Positions 1 to 7,400 of a stretch of 64,000 bases of DNA are shown here, piece after piece (the stretch's first letter is position 1; every line of letters starts with the position of its first letter). The position numbers were made by a program, and so were the translations under genes. The DNA is from Nocardioides pini (lineage in GTDB: Bacteria; Actinomycetota; Actinomycetes; Propionibacteriales; Nocardioidaceae). The DNA lies in contig NZ_JAPPUX010000008.1 in assembly GCF_026712185.1 (NCBI RefSeq), positions 1-64,000 of the forward strand, in the 5' to 3' direction. A model generated the notes under the pieces. That model had not been told where the DNA came from and ran no database searches. It saw only the letters and a program-made list of their open reading frames with translations.

Positions 1-1
1 G

Positions 2-187
2 ATCTCGGTGTCGTGGCAGCAGATCTGTCTGGGCAAGGCCGCCGCCGGGACCAGCGTCGATGTCCACGTCACCGACCGGGTGATCCAGGTCTGGGACGGC
101 AACCAGCTGCTCAAGACCGTGGCGCGAGAGTCCCGCGGGGAGGTGAGGAAGAAGAAGGCCTCGATCCCGAGGCCGGCACAGGTCTAG
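2..187 (+). CDS. IS481-family transposase, C-terminal end (5' part lies outside the window)
   Basis: An open frame enters from the window edge and stops with TAG at 185-187, giving 61 residues. They read like the beta-rich tail after the DDE integrase core of IS481-type transposases: VSWQQICLGKAA, then VHVTDRVIQVWDGNQLL, then a basic end. In that family this tail follows the last catalytic Glu, so no catalytic residue is visible here. Whether the upstream part is intact cannot be judged. The tandem repeat just downstream fits the end of such an element. The family call rests on recognising this short tail only. Confidence 0.6.
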   Translation: MSVSWQQICLGKAAAGTSVDVHVTDRVIQVWDGNQLLKTVARESRGEVRKKKASIPRPAQV

Positions 188-203
188 ATTCCGTTTCAGG
201 GTG

Positions 204-254
204 TCAAGCAGGTGCCGAACACCTCAGGTCAAGCAGGAACCGGAACTCTTCAGG
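204..254. repeat. Tandem ~25-nt direct repeat behind the transposase
   Basis: Two imperfect copies start at 204 and 229. Both open with TCAAGCAGG and end in CT(T)CAGG, with a central CCGAAC or CCGGAAC. They begin 17 nt after the transposase stop. Repeats of this kind occur at the ends of actinobacterial IS481-like elements, so this is probably the right end of the element. The exact terminus is not determined. Confidence 0.45.
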
Positions 255-358
255 CCTACCTCAGCCGGGTCCCCGGGCCGGGCGCGCACCGATCTGACAG
301 GTTTGGCGCGGACCGGGAGAATGGCTCCGCACGCCCGCCCCTGCACGACCGGAGTCAC

Positions 359-1414
359 ATGTCCGCGCCCTCTCCTGCAGCCCTCGACGCATCGACCAGG
401 AGCGACGGCACGGGGCGCCGCCCCTACACGTTCCTGGTGGCCAACGCCGCCCTCATCGGGGCCGTCACGTTCGTCGCGAGCTGGCTGCTCGACCGGCCGG
501 TCGCCGACCCCGAGGGCAGCTTCCTCGGCCCGTCGTGGGTGCGGCTGCCGGTGCTCTGCGCGACGGCGATCGTGCTCGACCTGCTCCCCCGCGCGCTGTG
601 GCAGGGACGGCTCGACCCGGTCCGCACGGTCGCCGCGGTCCGCCACCGCGTCCGTACCCACTGGACCCGAGCACGCCTGCAGCTCGTGGTCGTCGGGATC
701 TCCGGCTTCTACGTGGTCTACGTCGCCTACCGCAACCTCAAGTCGCTGCTGCCGCTGGTGCGCGAGACGAAGTACGACAGCGAGCTCCGCGTGCTGGACC
801 GCCTGCTGCTGCTCGGGCACGACCCCGCGACCCTCACCCAGGACCTCTTCGGCACCGGGTGGTCGGCGCACGTGCTGTCGGCGGTCTACCTCGCCTACAT
901 CCCGCTCGTGGCGATCCTCGTGACGGCGTGGGTGGTCTGGTCGCGCAACATCGGCCACGGCTGGTGGTTCGTCACCGCGCAGGGGATCGCGTGGACGCTC
1001 GGCACGGTGTCCTACTACCTGCTCCCGACGCTCGGCCCGGGGATCATGTACCCCTGGCTGACCAGCGACCTCGACCCCAACGCCACCTCCGACCTGATGG
1101 ACTCGCTGGTCTACTCACGCCACGGCTTCCTCTGGGGCGAGGGCGACTACCAGGGCGTCGCCGGCTTCGCCAGCCTGCACACCGCCATCGCCCTGCTGTG
1201 GGCCCTCATGGCCCAGGCCACGGTCCGCAGCCAGCTGATCCGCACCGTCTTCTGGGTCAACTTCGCCCTGACCGTCGTCGCCACGCTCTACTTCGGGTGG
1301 CACTACATCGCCGACGACCTCGCGGGCGCGGCGATCGCGATCATCGCCTTCAGGGTCGCCGCCCGGGTCACGGGGCACCGGCTCCCCCGCAGCCGCACGC
1401 CGGCGGTCGCCTGA
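359..1414 (+). CDS. PAP2-family membrane phosphatase / phosphotransferase-like protein
   Basis: The protein has 351 residues and is mostly membrane-embedded, with about six to seven hydrophobic segments (for example near residues 22-45, 105-125, 175-200 and 290-335). Two PAP2-superfamily signatures are visible: GFASLHTA near residue 272 and GWHYIADD near residue 317. Their histidines are the expected nucleophile and general base, and the Asp follows the second. The first Lys/Arg-Pro motif of classical lipid phosphatases is not obvious. This pattern resembles the Aur1/Ipt1-like PAP2_3 branch, which transfers polar head groups between lipids. Start chosen at ATG 359 because GGAG lies 6 nt upstream; longer frames would begin in non-coding-looking sequence. 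The lipid substrate is unknown. Confidence 0.75.
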   Translation: MSAPSPAALDASTRSDGTGRRPYTFLVANAALIGAVTFVASWLLDRPVADPEGSFLGPSWVRLPVLCATAIVLDLLPRALWQGRLDPVRTVAAVRHRVRTHWTRARLQLVVVGISGFYVVYVAYRNLKSLLPLVRETKYDSELRVLDRLLLLGHDPATLTQDLFGTGWSAHVLSAVYLAYIPLVAILVTAWVVWSRNIGHGWWFVTAQGIAWTLGTVSYYLLPTLGPGIMYPWLTSDLDPNATSDLMDSLVYSRHGFLWGEGDYQGVAGFASLHTAIALLWALMAQATVRSQLIRTVFWVNFALTVVATLYFGWHYIADDLAGAAIAIIAFRVAARVTGHRLPRSRTPAVA

Positions 1415-1432
1415 GGCGGACGGCGGACGGCG

Positions 1433-2965
1433 TCAGGCGCCGCCGACGCGCTCGGCCGGAACGCCGCGCGCACCGGAGTCGGTGAGCTCGGCCTCGTGGG
1501 CCGCGGCCGCCTCCAGCTCCTGGCGGCGGGTCTCCTCCATCATCGCGCGGGTGGCGTCGTAGATCCCCGGGTCGGACACCAGGTCGGCGGCACCGCCGCG
1601 GAGCCGCGCGAGAGCCGCACGGGCGAAGATCTGCTGCTCCGTGGTGGTGCGCTCGGAGCGGTTGTTGCTGACGAAGGTGATCGCCCAGCGCATCAGCGCG
1701 GAGACCTGGTTCTTGAAGCCGGTGAGGTAGACGAGGTGGACGCCGAGCCACATCAGCCAGGCGACGACGCCGGTGAGCCGGAGCTTGCCGACCATCGCGA
1801 CCGCGCGGAAGCGGCTGATGATCGCCATCGAGCCCTTGTCGAAGTACTTGAAGGGCGGCTGCGGCGCCTTGCCCTCGACCCGGTTGCGGATCTCCTTCGC
1901 GGCGTACTTGGCGCCCTGGATTGCGACCTGCGCGACACCCGGGAGGTTGTCGAGGGCGATCATGTCGCCGACGACGAACACCTCGGGGTGCCCCGGGAGG
2001 GTGAGGTCGGGGTTGACGCCGATGCGGCCGGCGCGGTCGAGCGGGGCGCCGGTCTGCTCGGCGAGCGTCTTGCCGAGCGGGTTGGCCTGCACGCCGGCCG
2101 CCCAGATCTTGGCGACGGAGTCGATCCGCTCGACGCGGCCGTCCTTGAACTTCACGTCGAGGCCGCGCTCGTCGACGTCGGTCACCATCGCACCGAGCAT
2201 CACCTCGACGCCGAGCTTCTCGAGCTCCTTCTTGGCCTTCTCGCCCAGCTTGCTGCCGAAGGGCGGCAGCACCTGGCCGGCGGCGTCGACGAGGACGACG
2301 CGGGCGTGGCGGGTGTTGATCGCGCGGAAGTCCTTGCGCAGCGTGTTGTGGGCGAGCTCGGCGATCTGCCCGGCCATCTCGACGCCGGTGGGGCCGGCGC
2401 CGACCACGACGAAGGTCAGCAGGTGGTCGACGTCGTCGCCCCGGGTGGCGCCGAGCTCGGCCATCTCGAAGGCGCCGAAGATGCGGCCGCGCAGCTCGAG
2501 GGCGTCGTCGATGCTCTTCATGCCGGGAGCGAACTCGGCGAAGTGGTCGTTGCCGAAGTAGGACTGGCTGGCGCCCGCGGCCACCAGCAGGGAGTCGTAC
2601 GCCGTCACGGTGTCGCGACCCAGGACGCGCGAGGTGACCGTCTTGGCGGCGAGGTCGATCTCGGTGACCTCGCCGAGGATCACCCGGGCGTTGTCCTGCC
2701 CGGCGAGCACCTCGCGCGTGGGCGGGGCGATCTCGCCCTCCGACAGGATGCCGGTCGCGACCTGGTAGAGCAGGGGCTGGAAGAGGTGGTGGGTCGTCTT
2801 CGCGATGACCGTGACGTCGACGTCCGCGTGCCGGAGCGCCTTGGTGCCGAAGAGGCCGCCGAAGCCCGACCCGATCACGACCACCTTGTGTCGGGAGGAC
2901 TGAGTCTCGGGCGAGGTCATGGAAGCTCCTGGGGTCGAAGGTGCGTTCGTGCCGTCCACTGCCAC
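1433..2965 (-). CDS. ndh: Type II NADH dehydrogenase (NDH-2)
   Basis: A 510-residue single-polypeptide NADH:quinone oxidoreductase. It would pass electrons from NADH to menaquinone at the inner membrane face without pumping protons. Two dinucleotide-binding folds are clear: VVVIGSGFGGL near residues 28-38 (FAD) and FVVVGAGPTGVEMAG near 184-198 (NADH). The FAD-closing motif VFVVGDMIALDN is near 328. A hydrophobic or amphipathic tail (VYLTGFKNQVSALMRWAITF, then NNRSER) is typical of the membrane anchor. Two starts are plausible: GTG 2965 behind AGGAGGAG, used here, or ATG 2920 behind AGGAG, giving 495 residues. The last 40 residues are an extension beyond the usual family end. It is divergent from the ATPase gene at 3093. 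Confidence 0.9.
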   Translation of the reverse strand: MAVDGTNAPSTPGASMTSPETQSSRHKVVVIGSGFGGLFGTKALRHADVDVTVIAKTTHHLFQPLLYQVATGILSEGEIAPPTREVLAGQDNARVILGEVTEIDLAAKTVTSRVLGRDTVTAYDSLLVAAGASQSYFGNDHFAEFAPGMKSIDDALELRGRIFGAFEMAELGATRGDDVDHLLTFVVVGAGPTGVEMAGQIAELAHNTLRKDFRAINTRHARVVLVDAAGQVLPPFGSKLGEKAKKELEKLGVEVMLGAMVTDVDERGLDVKFKDGRVERIDSVAKIWAAGVQANPLGKTLAEQTGAPLDRAGRIGVNPDLTLPGHPEVFVVGDMIALDNLPGVAQVAIQGAKYAAKEIRNRVEGKAPQPPFKYFDKGSMAIISRFRAVAMVGKLRLTGVVAWLMWLGVHLVYLTGFKNQVSALMRWAITFVSNNRSERTTTEQQIFARAALARLRGGAADLVSDPGIYDATRAMMEETRRQELEAAAAHEAELTDSGARGVPAERVGGA

Positions 2966-3092
2966 GTCGATTCTCCTCCTCGGGCGGGCGCGGGGCGAAA
3001 CGCCGGGCGCGTCGGCTTGCTCACACCACTACCCAGACTCGCGAAGAACTATGGTGACGGTCGAGGTTTGAACCACCTGCTCCTGGGCAATC

Positions 3093-4076
3093 ATGGCTCC
3101 ACTGGACTGTCCACCCCCGGCCTCCCTGTTGAAAAGAGTCCCAGTGCCGCTGAGCTCCGAGTTGACGCTGGCGTCCTCGCCGCGCGCCGCGGCCGACGCG
3201 CGTCGCTGGGTGGGCGACGTGTGCGAGCGGCTCGAGCGGCCCGACCTCGTGGAGTGCGCCGAGCTGGGCGTCTCCGAGCTGGTGGCCAACGCCATCCTGC
3301 ACGCGGCGGCCCCCTACAAGGTCCGCGTCCGTGGCACCGCCTCCCACCCGCGCATCGAGGTGGTCGACGGCTCGCCCCGGCCCCCCGTTCCGCCCGTCCC
3401 CGCCGAGGGTGACGACCTCGACCTCCTGCTCACCTTCGGCCGCGGGTTGTCGATGGTCGCCCAGTGCGCCGTCGCCTGGGGCGCGACGATCGAGTCCGAC
3501 GGCAAGATCGTCTGGTTCGAGCCCGCGCCCGAGATGACCGACGCCGGGTCGGTCGAGTGGGTCATCGACCATCATGACCACCACGCGCCCGAGCCGACCA
3601 GCGAGGGCGCGGTCGACGTACGCCTGCTCGGGGTCGACGTCCCGCTCTACTCCTCGCTCAAGCGGCAGTACCACGAGCTGCGCCGCGAGCTGCGGCTGCT
3701 GTCGCTCTCCCATCAGTCCGACTACCCGCTGGCCGGCGACCTCACGTCGATGTTCGCGAACTTCGAGCGCCAGTTCCCCGACTCCTTCCGCCAGCAGGTC
3801 ATCGAGGCGGAGGCCCGCGGGCTGCCCCGGGCGGACCTCGCGTTCCCCATGGTCCGCGAGGCCGGCCCGATCTTCGTGACCATGACCGAGATGTTCGACG
3901 TCGCCGACGCGTTCTGCCGGGCCGAGCGCCTGCTGTCGATGGCGCGCACGCCGCGGCAGCGGGCCCTGCACAACTGGCTGCTCACCGAGCTCATCCACCA
4001 GCTCGACGGGGCGCCCGCCCAGCCGTGGGACGGCAGCCAGAGCCCCTCGTCGTCGTCCACGAGCCGGGTCGGGTGA
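3093..4076 (+). CDS. HATPase_c_2 (anti-sigma/histidine-kinase-like) ATP-binding protein with extra C-terminal domain
   Basis: The protein has 327 residues. Residues 20-145 look like the RsbW/SpoIIAB-type ATPase fold: an N-box-like ELGVSELVANAILHA, then a glycine-rich FGRGLSMVAQ loop and a final strand. No phospho-acceptor histidine domain is present, so it may act as a serine kinase or anti-sigma-type switch rather than a sensor kinase. The remaining ~180 residues are helical (LKRQYHELRRELRLLSLSH and onwards) and match no domain I recognise. ATG 3093 has a weak ribosome site; GTG 3144 would remove 17 residues. A TATGGT box at 3050-3055 could be its -10. The stop overlaps the following crcB start (GTGA). 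Confidence 0.6.
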   Translation: MAPLDCPPPASLLKRVPVPLSSELTLASSPRAAADARRWVGDVCERLERPDLVECAELGVSELVANAILHAAAPYKVRVRGTASHPRIEVVDGSPRPPVPPVPAEGDDLDLLLTFGRGLSMVAQCAVAWGATIESDGKIVWFEPAPEMTDAGSVEWVIDHHDHHAPEPTSEGAVDVRLLGVDVPLYSSLKRQYHELRRELRLLSLSHQSDYPLAGDLTSMFANFERQFPDSFRQQVIEAEARGLPRADLAFPMVREAGPIFVTMTEMFDVADAFCRAERLLSMARTPRQRALHNWLLTELIHQLDGAPAQPWDGSQSPSSSSTSRVG

Positions 4077-4474
4077 CCCACCCGCCGATCCGGGCCGTCG
4101 ACATCCTGCTCGTCGCTGCGGGCGGAGCCGTCGGCGCCGTGCTGCGCCACCTCGTCGACGTCGCAGCACCCGACACGCTGTTCCCGTGGCCCACGCTGGC
4201 CGTCAACGTCGTCGGAGCCTTCGTGCTCGGCGTGCTGCCCGTCCTCGCCGTCGTACGCCGGTCGCGCCGGGTCGCGGCGGCCCTCGGTCCGGGCGTCCTG
4301 GGCGGCTTCACCACGGTGTCGGCCTGGGCCGGGCAGACCCGCGACCTCGCGGCCGGTGGCCACGTCGTCGTCGCCGGCGCCTACCTCGCGCTCACCCTCG
4401 CCGCCGGGCTGTCCGCCGCCGCGCTCGGCCAGCACCTGTCCCGCCGCCCCGAGCCGGAAGAAGCGCTCGGATGA
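4073..4474 (+). CDS. crcB: Fluoride channel subunit CrcB/FluC, first of a pair
   Basis: A 133-residue, four-helix membrane protein of the Fluc family, which exports fluoride passively as dual-topology dimers. The family Asn is in TLAVNVVGAFVLG, and GVLGGFTTVSAWA corresponds to the usual GGxTTFSTF stretch. Here the two positions normally held by the pore-lining Phe box read V and A/W, so this subunit looks degenerate, while the next gene keeps them. Start set at GTG 4073, overlapping the previous TGA by 4 nt; an in-frame ATG at 4025 lies inside the upstream gene. A heterodimer with the next gene product is likely. Confidence 0.85.
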   Translation: MTHPPIRAVDILLVAAGGAVGAVLRHLVDVAAPDTLFPWPTLAVNVVGAFVLGVLPVLAVVRRSRRVAAALGPGVLGGFTTVSAWAGQTRDLAAGGHVVVAGAYLALTLAAGLSAAALGQHLSRRPEPEEALG

Positions 4475-4803
4475 CCACCCTCCTCGTCGCGATCGGCGCC
4501 GCGGTGGGCGCGCCGCTGCGCTACGTCATCGCCCGGCGCGACGGCTACGTCCCGCGCGGGATGCTCGCGGTCAACACCGTCGGCTCCGCGCTGTTCGGAC
4601 TCTTCGCCGCCCTGTCGCTCGACGAGGCCGCGTGGGCGCTGCTCGGGACGGGCTTCTGCGGGGGCTTCACGTCGTTCTCGACGTTCGCCGTGCAGGCGGT
4701 CGAGCGTCCGGCGCGGGCGACCGCGGGCTACGTCGTCGCCACGACCGTGCTCGCGGTCGCGGCCTGCGCCCTCGGCTGGGCGGTCGGCGCCGTCCTGTCC
4801 TGA
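4471..4803 (+). CDS. crcB: Fluoride channel subunit CrcB/FluC, second of a pair
   Basis: A 110-residue Fluc protein with four hydrophobic helices. It carries the Asn motif (LAVNTVGSALFG) and an intact Phe-box motif (GFCGGFTSFSTF). Its ATG overlaps the stop of the first crcB by 4 nt (ATGA), so the two are translationally coupled and should be made in equal amounts. Tandem crcB genes in Gram-positive bacteria usually encode heterodimeric channels. The substrate is fluoride by family. No fluoride riboswitch was recognised upstream of the pair. Confidence 0.9.
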   Translation: MTTLLVAIGAAVGAPLRYVIARRDGYVPRGMLAVNTVGSALFGLFAALSLDEAAWALLGTGFCGGFTSFSTFAVQAVERPARATAGYVVATTVLAVAACALGWAVGAVLS

Positions 4804-4807
4804 CCCG

Positions 4808-5161
4808 CTAGCCCCAGCCGAGCTCGTGGAGGCGGCGGTCGTCGAGCCCGAAGTGGTGCGCGACCTCGTGGACGACGGTGATGCGCACCTCCTCCTCGAG
4901 GTCCTCGACCGTGTCGGCCATGTCGAGCAGCGGGCCGCGGAACAGCAGGATCCGGTCGGGCAGCATGCCGGCGTGGTTGGCCGGTCGCTCGGTGAGCGCC
5001 AGCCCGTCGTAGAGCCCCAGCAGGTCGGGGTCGTCCGCGGGCGCCTCCGGCTCGACGAGCACCACGACGTTGTCCACGAGGCGGGCCAGGTCGTCCGGGA
5101 GGCCGTCGAGGGCCCGCTCCACCATGGCGTCGAACGCGGCGGGCTCGAGGTCGATCGGCAT
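4808..5161 (-). CDS. Minimal zincin-like metallopeptidase family protein
   Basis: A 117-residue protein of the actinobacterial 'metallopeptidase family' (Pfam Zincin_1). The zinc-site motif HEVAHHFG is near residues 98-105, close to the C-terminus; HExxH supplies two histidines and the catalytic Glu. Most of the rest is acidic (LVEPEAPADDPDLLGLYDG). No signal peptide or membrane segment is seen, so it is probably cytoplasmic, with unknown substrate. The start is supported by TAGGCT at 5168-5173, exactly 6 nt before the ATG, which suggests a leaderless transcript. It converges on the crcB pair with only a 4-nt gap. Confidence 0.8.
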   Translation of the reverse strand: MPIDLEPAAFDAMVERALDGLPDDLARLVDNVVVLVEPEAPADDPDLLGLYDGLALTERPANHAGMLPDRILLFRGPLLDMADTVEDLEEEVRITVVHEVAHHFGLDDRRLHELGWG

Positions 5162-5214
5162 GGCGCCAGCCTAGGAGCGCCGTCGAAACGGCCGGCGGCT
5201 CGTCGTGCCCGGAA

Positions 5215-5256
5215 ATGACCGGAAGGGTGAGCCTGGTGGCTCACCCTTCCGGTCAT
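5215..5256. terminator. Strong perfect hairpin behind tRNA-Asp
   Basis: Arms 5215-5233 and 5238-5256 are perfectly complementary over 19 bp, with a TGGT loop. The hairpin lies 4 nt beyond the tRNA-Asp 3' end. There is no T-run, which is common for actinobacterial terminators. It should end the tRNA-Glu/tRNA-Asp transcript. Confidence 0.8.
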
Positions 5257-5260
5257 GCGT

Positions 5261-5337
5261 TGGCGACCCCGACGGGACTCGAACCCGCGGCCTCCGCCGT
5301 GACAGGGCGGCGCGCTAACCAACTGCGCTACGGGGCC
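5261..5337 (-). tRNA. tRNA-Asp(GTC)
   Basis: On the minus strand the cloverleaf begins GGCCCCG and closes with CGGGGUC plus discriminator G. The anticodon loop CTGTCAC is flanked by GCCGC/GCGGC-type arms, and the T-loop GTTCGAGTC is present. The anticodon is GTC (Asp). The terminal CCA appears to be encoded. It lies about 100 nt downstream of tRNA-Glu on the same strand, so the two are probably co-transcribed. Confidence 0.95.
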
Positions 5338-5435
5338 AGGATGGTGCTGCTCCTCCGGTCGTGCTGGCGAAGCGGTGGAACTCTAACCCATGCTCTTCGG
5401 TGACACCCAATCGGCGTCGACACCCGGCCGGATCG

Positions 5436-5508
5436 CACCCCCAACCGGATTCGAACCGGCGCTACCGCCGTGAAAGGGCGGGGTCCTGGGCCGCTAGACG
5501 ATGGGGGC
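5436..5508 (-). tRNA. tRNA-Glu(TTC)
   Basis: On the minus strand the sequence starts GCCCCCATCGTCTAGCGG and ends in TGGGGGT plus discriminator G. The anticodon loop is CTTTCAC, so the anticodon is TTC (Glu). The T-loop GTTCGAATC is standard. No encoded CCA is seen. It is the first gene of a Glu-Asp tRNA pair. Confidence 0.95.
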
Positions 5509-5544
5509 CAGCTCGCCCGGGACGGACCCGATCGAGCAGCGCCC

Positions 5545-5575
5545 AGCATAGGGGCAGCGGCCATCGGCGTCCCAA
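5545..5575 (-). promoter_or_regulatory. Putative promoter of the tRNA-Glu/tRNA-Asp unit
   Basis: On the minus strand, TTGGGA (5570-5575) and TATGCT (5545-5550) are 19 nt apart and sit about 40 nt before tRNA-Glu. These fit -35 and -10 boxes of the housekeeping sigma factor, although the spacer is slightly long. Confidence 0.5.
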
Positions 5576-5681
5576 CCTCCGGTCCATCCCGGGGCCGGCG
5601 CGACGCCGTTCACTGACCGACCAGCGAACAAGTTTCCGCAGACGCCCCACGACTTGCCAGACGTTTGACTAATCTTGACTC

Positions 5682-6071
5682 GTGAGCAACGAGCGGCAGC
5701 TGCGTTTCCTCGTGGTCGATGACAACGAGGACATTCGCGACGTCTTCTGCCGCCTGGTCGAGCGGGCCGGTCACGTCGCGTCGACGGCGTACGACGGCCA
5801 GGACGCGGTGGAGACCCTGGAGCGCGAGCGCTTCGACGTCATGCTGCTCGACCTGACCATGCCTCGGATGACGGGCGTGGAGGTCGTGCGCTGGCTGCGC
5901 GACCGCCCCGAGGTGGCGCCAGCGCTGCGCATCGTCGTCATCTCCGCCTGGGCCGGCGAGAACCGCGCGGTCCTCCAAGAACTCGGCATCACCACAGTCA
6001 TGCAGAAGCCATTGCGCATCCAGCAGCTGACCGACCTGATCGCCGAGACACTGCGCGACCTGGAGTCCTGA
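5682..6071 (+). CDS. Single-domain response regulator (receiver only)
   Basis: A CheY-like protein of 129 residues with no output domain. The acidic pocket is in FLVVDDNEDIRD (near residue 13), the phospho-acceptor Asp is in VMLLDLTMPRMTG (near 57), the Thr/Ser switch in VVISAWAG is near 87, and the conserved Lys is in MQKPL (near 108). It should relay phosphate to partners or control them allosterically. The soluble kinase at 7397 is the obvious candidate partner, but no experiment or fusion shows this. The GTG start is preceded by TAATCT at 5670-5675 with a 6-nt gap and no ribosome site, so the mRNA is probably leaderless. Confidence 0.9.
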   Translation: MSNERQLRFLVVDDNEDIRDVFCRLVERAGHVASTAYDGQDAVETLERERFDVMLLDLTMPRMTGVEVVRWLRDRPEVAPALRIVVISAWAGENRAVLQELGITTVMQKPLRIQQLTDLIAETLRDLES

Positions 6072-6166
6072 CCCCGACCCCTGGAAGCACCACGGGAGAC
6101 GGATTCCGCGTAGTGACCCTGTACGCCACCCGGCGTGCACACCCCACCCCACCCTGGAGAAACATC

Positions 6167-6256
6167 ATGATGAACCGCATCCGCACCGCCATCGAGCGCA
6201 AGCGCACCGTCAACCACATGCCCTACACCTGGCGTCCGGCGCCCCCGCGTCGCTGA
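6167..6256 (+). CDS. Small basic ORF (29 aa), unknown function
   Basis: The sequence reads MMNRIRTAIERKR, then TVNHMPYTWRPAPPRR and a TGA. It has eight arginines, a short amphipathic start and a Pro/Trp-rich end. GGAGA lies 7 nt before the ATG, a good ribosome site, and codon use is like the neighbours. It sits between the response regulator and the P450. I recognise no family, and it could be a chance frame. Its placement after a clean Shine-Dalgarno is the main support. Confidence 0.4.
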   Translation: MMNRIRTAIERKRTVNHMPYTWRPAPPRR

Positions 6257-6278
6257 CGACGGGACCCATCACAGTCCT

Positions 6279-7400
6279 GTGATGCACATGGACGGTGTCG
6301 AGTCGGCCGGTGGCCAGCTCGGCGCGGTCCTCTCGGCACCACGGTCCGCCGCGGCCGCGCTCGGCCCCGGCGGACCGTGGCTCGCCACCAGCCTCGACCA
6401 GGCCAAGCAGGTGCTCACCGACCCGGAGGCCTTCGACTTCCCCGGCAACGTGAACCGCACCGGCGACCTGTCCGGCAGCCGCGGGGACACCCGCTCCGGC
6501 CACACCCTCTTCGCACCGGTCGGGCCCGAGCACGTGGCTCGCGGGGTCGAGACCTTCCGACGCGAGTGGCTCGCGGCCCTCGCCGAGCACGACCGTTCGC
6601 ACCCCGGGGAGCCCTACGACGCCATGCGCCTGCTGCGGCGCCCGGTCGCCCGGTCCACCACGACCGCCGTCCTCCCCTCGGCGGACGACGCGACGCGTGA
6701 CCGTGTGGGCGACCACGTCCTGGCGTGGATCGACGCCCTCGCCCCGGTCATCGCCGCTCACCGCCCTCCGTGGCGGTGGGGTCGCGTCCGACGCGCGGAG
6801 GCCGACACGCGCGTCGCGCTCGAGGACGCCTTGGCGGACGCGCTCGCCGCGGAGCCGGACGTCGACCTCTCCCCGCAGCAGGCAGCCACGATGCTCGCCG
6901 CCGGCATCCAGGTGCCCATCGCCGCCGGGGCCTTCCTGATCGCGTGGCTCGCGCAGCAGACGCAGGCCGTCGAGCCCACCAGCGCCGCCTGGGAGACGTT
7001 GCGCCTGACCCCGCCCACCTGGCTGACCGCGCGCGTCACGACGAGAGAGGTGGACCTCGGAGGAGTGACCGTCCCGCAGGGGAGGGTCGTCTTCGTGAGC
7101 CCGCTCCTCCTGGGTCGTCTGTCCGACCTCGTCCCCGGAGACCCCGACGGTCTGGACCGCTTCGACGCCGGCCGGTGGCAGGACGGGGCTCGCCGGCCAG
7201 GCGCCTGGCTGCCATTCGGGGCCGGACCTCATGCATGCCCGGGGCGCAACCTCGGAATGGGGATCCTGGTCGCCCTGGCGGGATGGGGTGCGCGACACGA
7301 ATTGGTCTTGAGCGAGGATGTACGGATCGACCAGAGTCGGGGCATCTCACCCGAACCGTGCCGGTTTACTGCTACTCCGCGATCGGAGCTTATTTCGTGA
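6279..7400 (+). CDS. Cytochrome P450-like protein with atypical I helix
   Basis: A 373-residue protein, short for a bacterial P450 (usually about 400). Visible P450 marks are ExxR in WETLRLTPP near residue 247 and the heme-binding loop FGAGPHACPGRNLGM near 312-326, with its Cys ligand. In the I-helix position, where most P450s have (A/G)Gx(D/E)T, this protein reads AAGIQVP near 208. The acid-alcohol pair that helps protonate bound oxygen is therefore missing. It may use peroxide, carry out non-classical chemistry, or be inactive. Starts possible: GTG 6279, ATG 6282, ATG 6288. The stop overlaps the following kinase start (GTGA), so the two are co-translated. Confidence 0.75.
   Translation: MMHMDGVESAGGQLGAVLSAPRSAAAALGPGGPWLATSLDQAKQVLTDPEAFDFPGNVNRTGDLSGSRGDTRSGHTLFAPVGPEHVARGVETFRREWLAALAEHDRSHPGEPYDAMRLLRRPVARSTTTAVLPSADDATRDRVGDHVLAWIDALAPVIAAHRPPWRWGRVRRAEADTRVALEDALADALAAEPDVDLSPQQAATMLAAGIQVPIAAGAFLIAWLAQQTQAVEPTSAAWETLRLTPPTWLTARVTTREVDLGGVTVPQGRVVFVSPLLLGRLSDLVPGDPDGLDRFDAGRWQDGARRPGAWLPFGAGPHACPGRNLGMGILVALAGWGARHELVLSEDVRIDQSRGISPEPCRFTATPRSELIS

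Noticed and set aside
4000..4080. Fluoride riboswitch before crcB
   Set aside because: The crcB start lies inside the upstream gene's stop codon, and no crcB-motif fold is possible in coding sequence there.
5222..5250. GGTGA-N10-TCACC as another CRP-like site
   Set aside because: The spacer is wrong for CRP/GlxR (N6) and the bases belong to the 19-bp hairpin behind tRNA-Asp.
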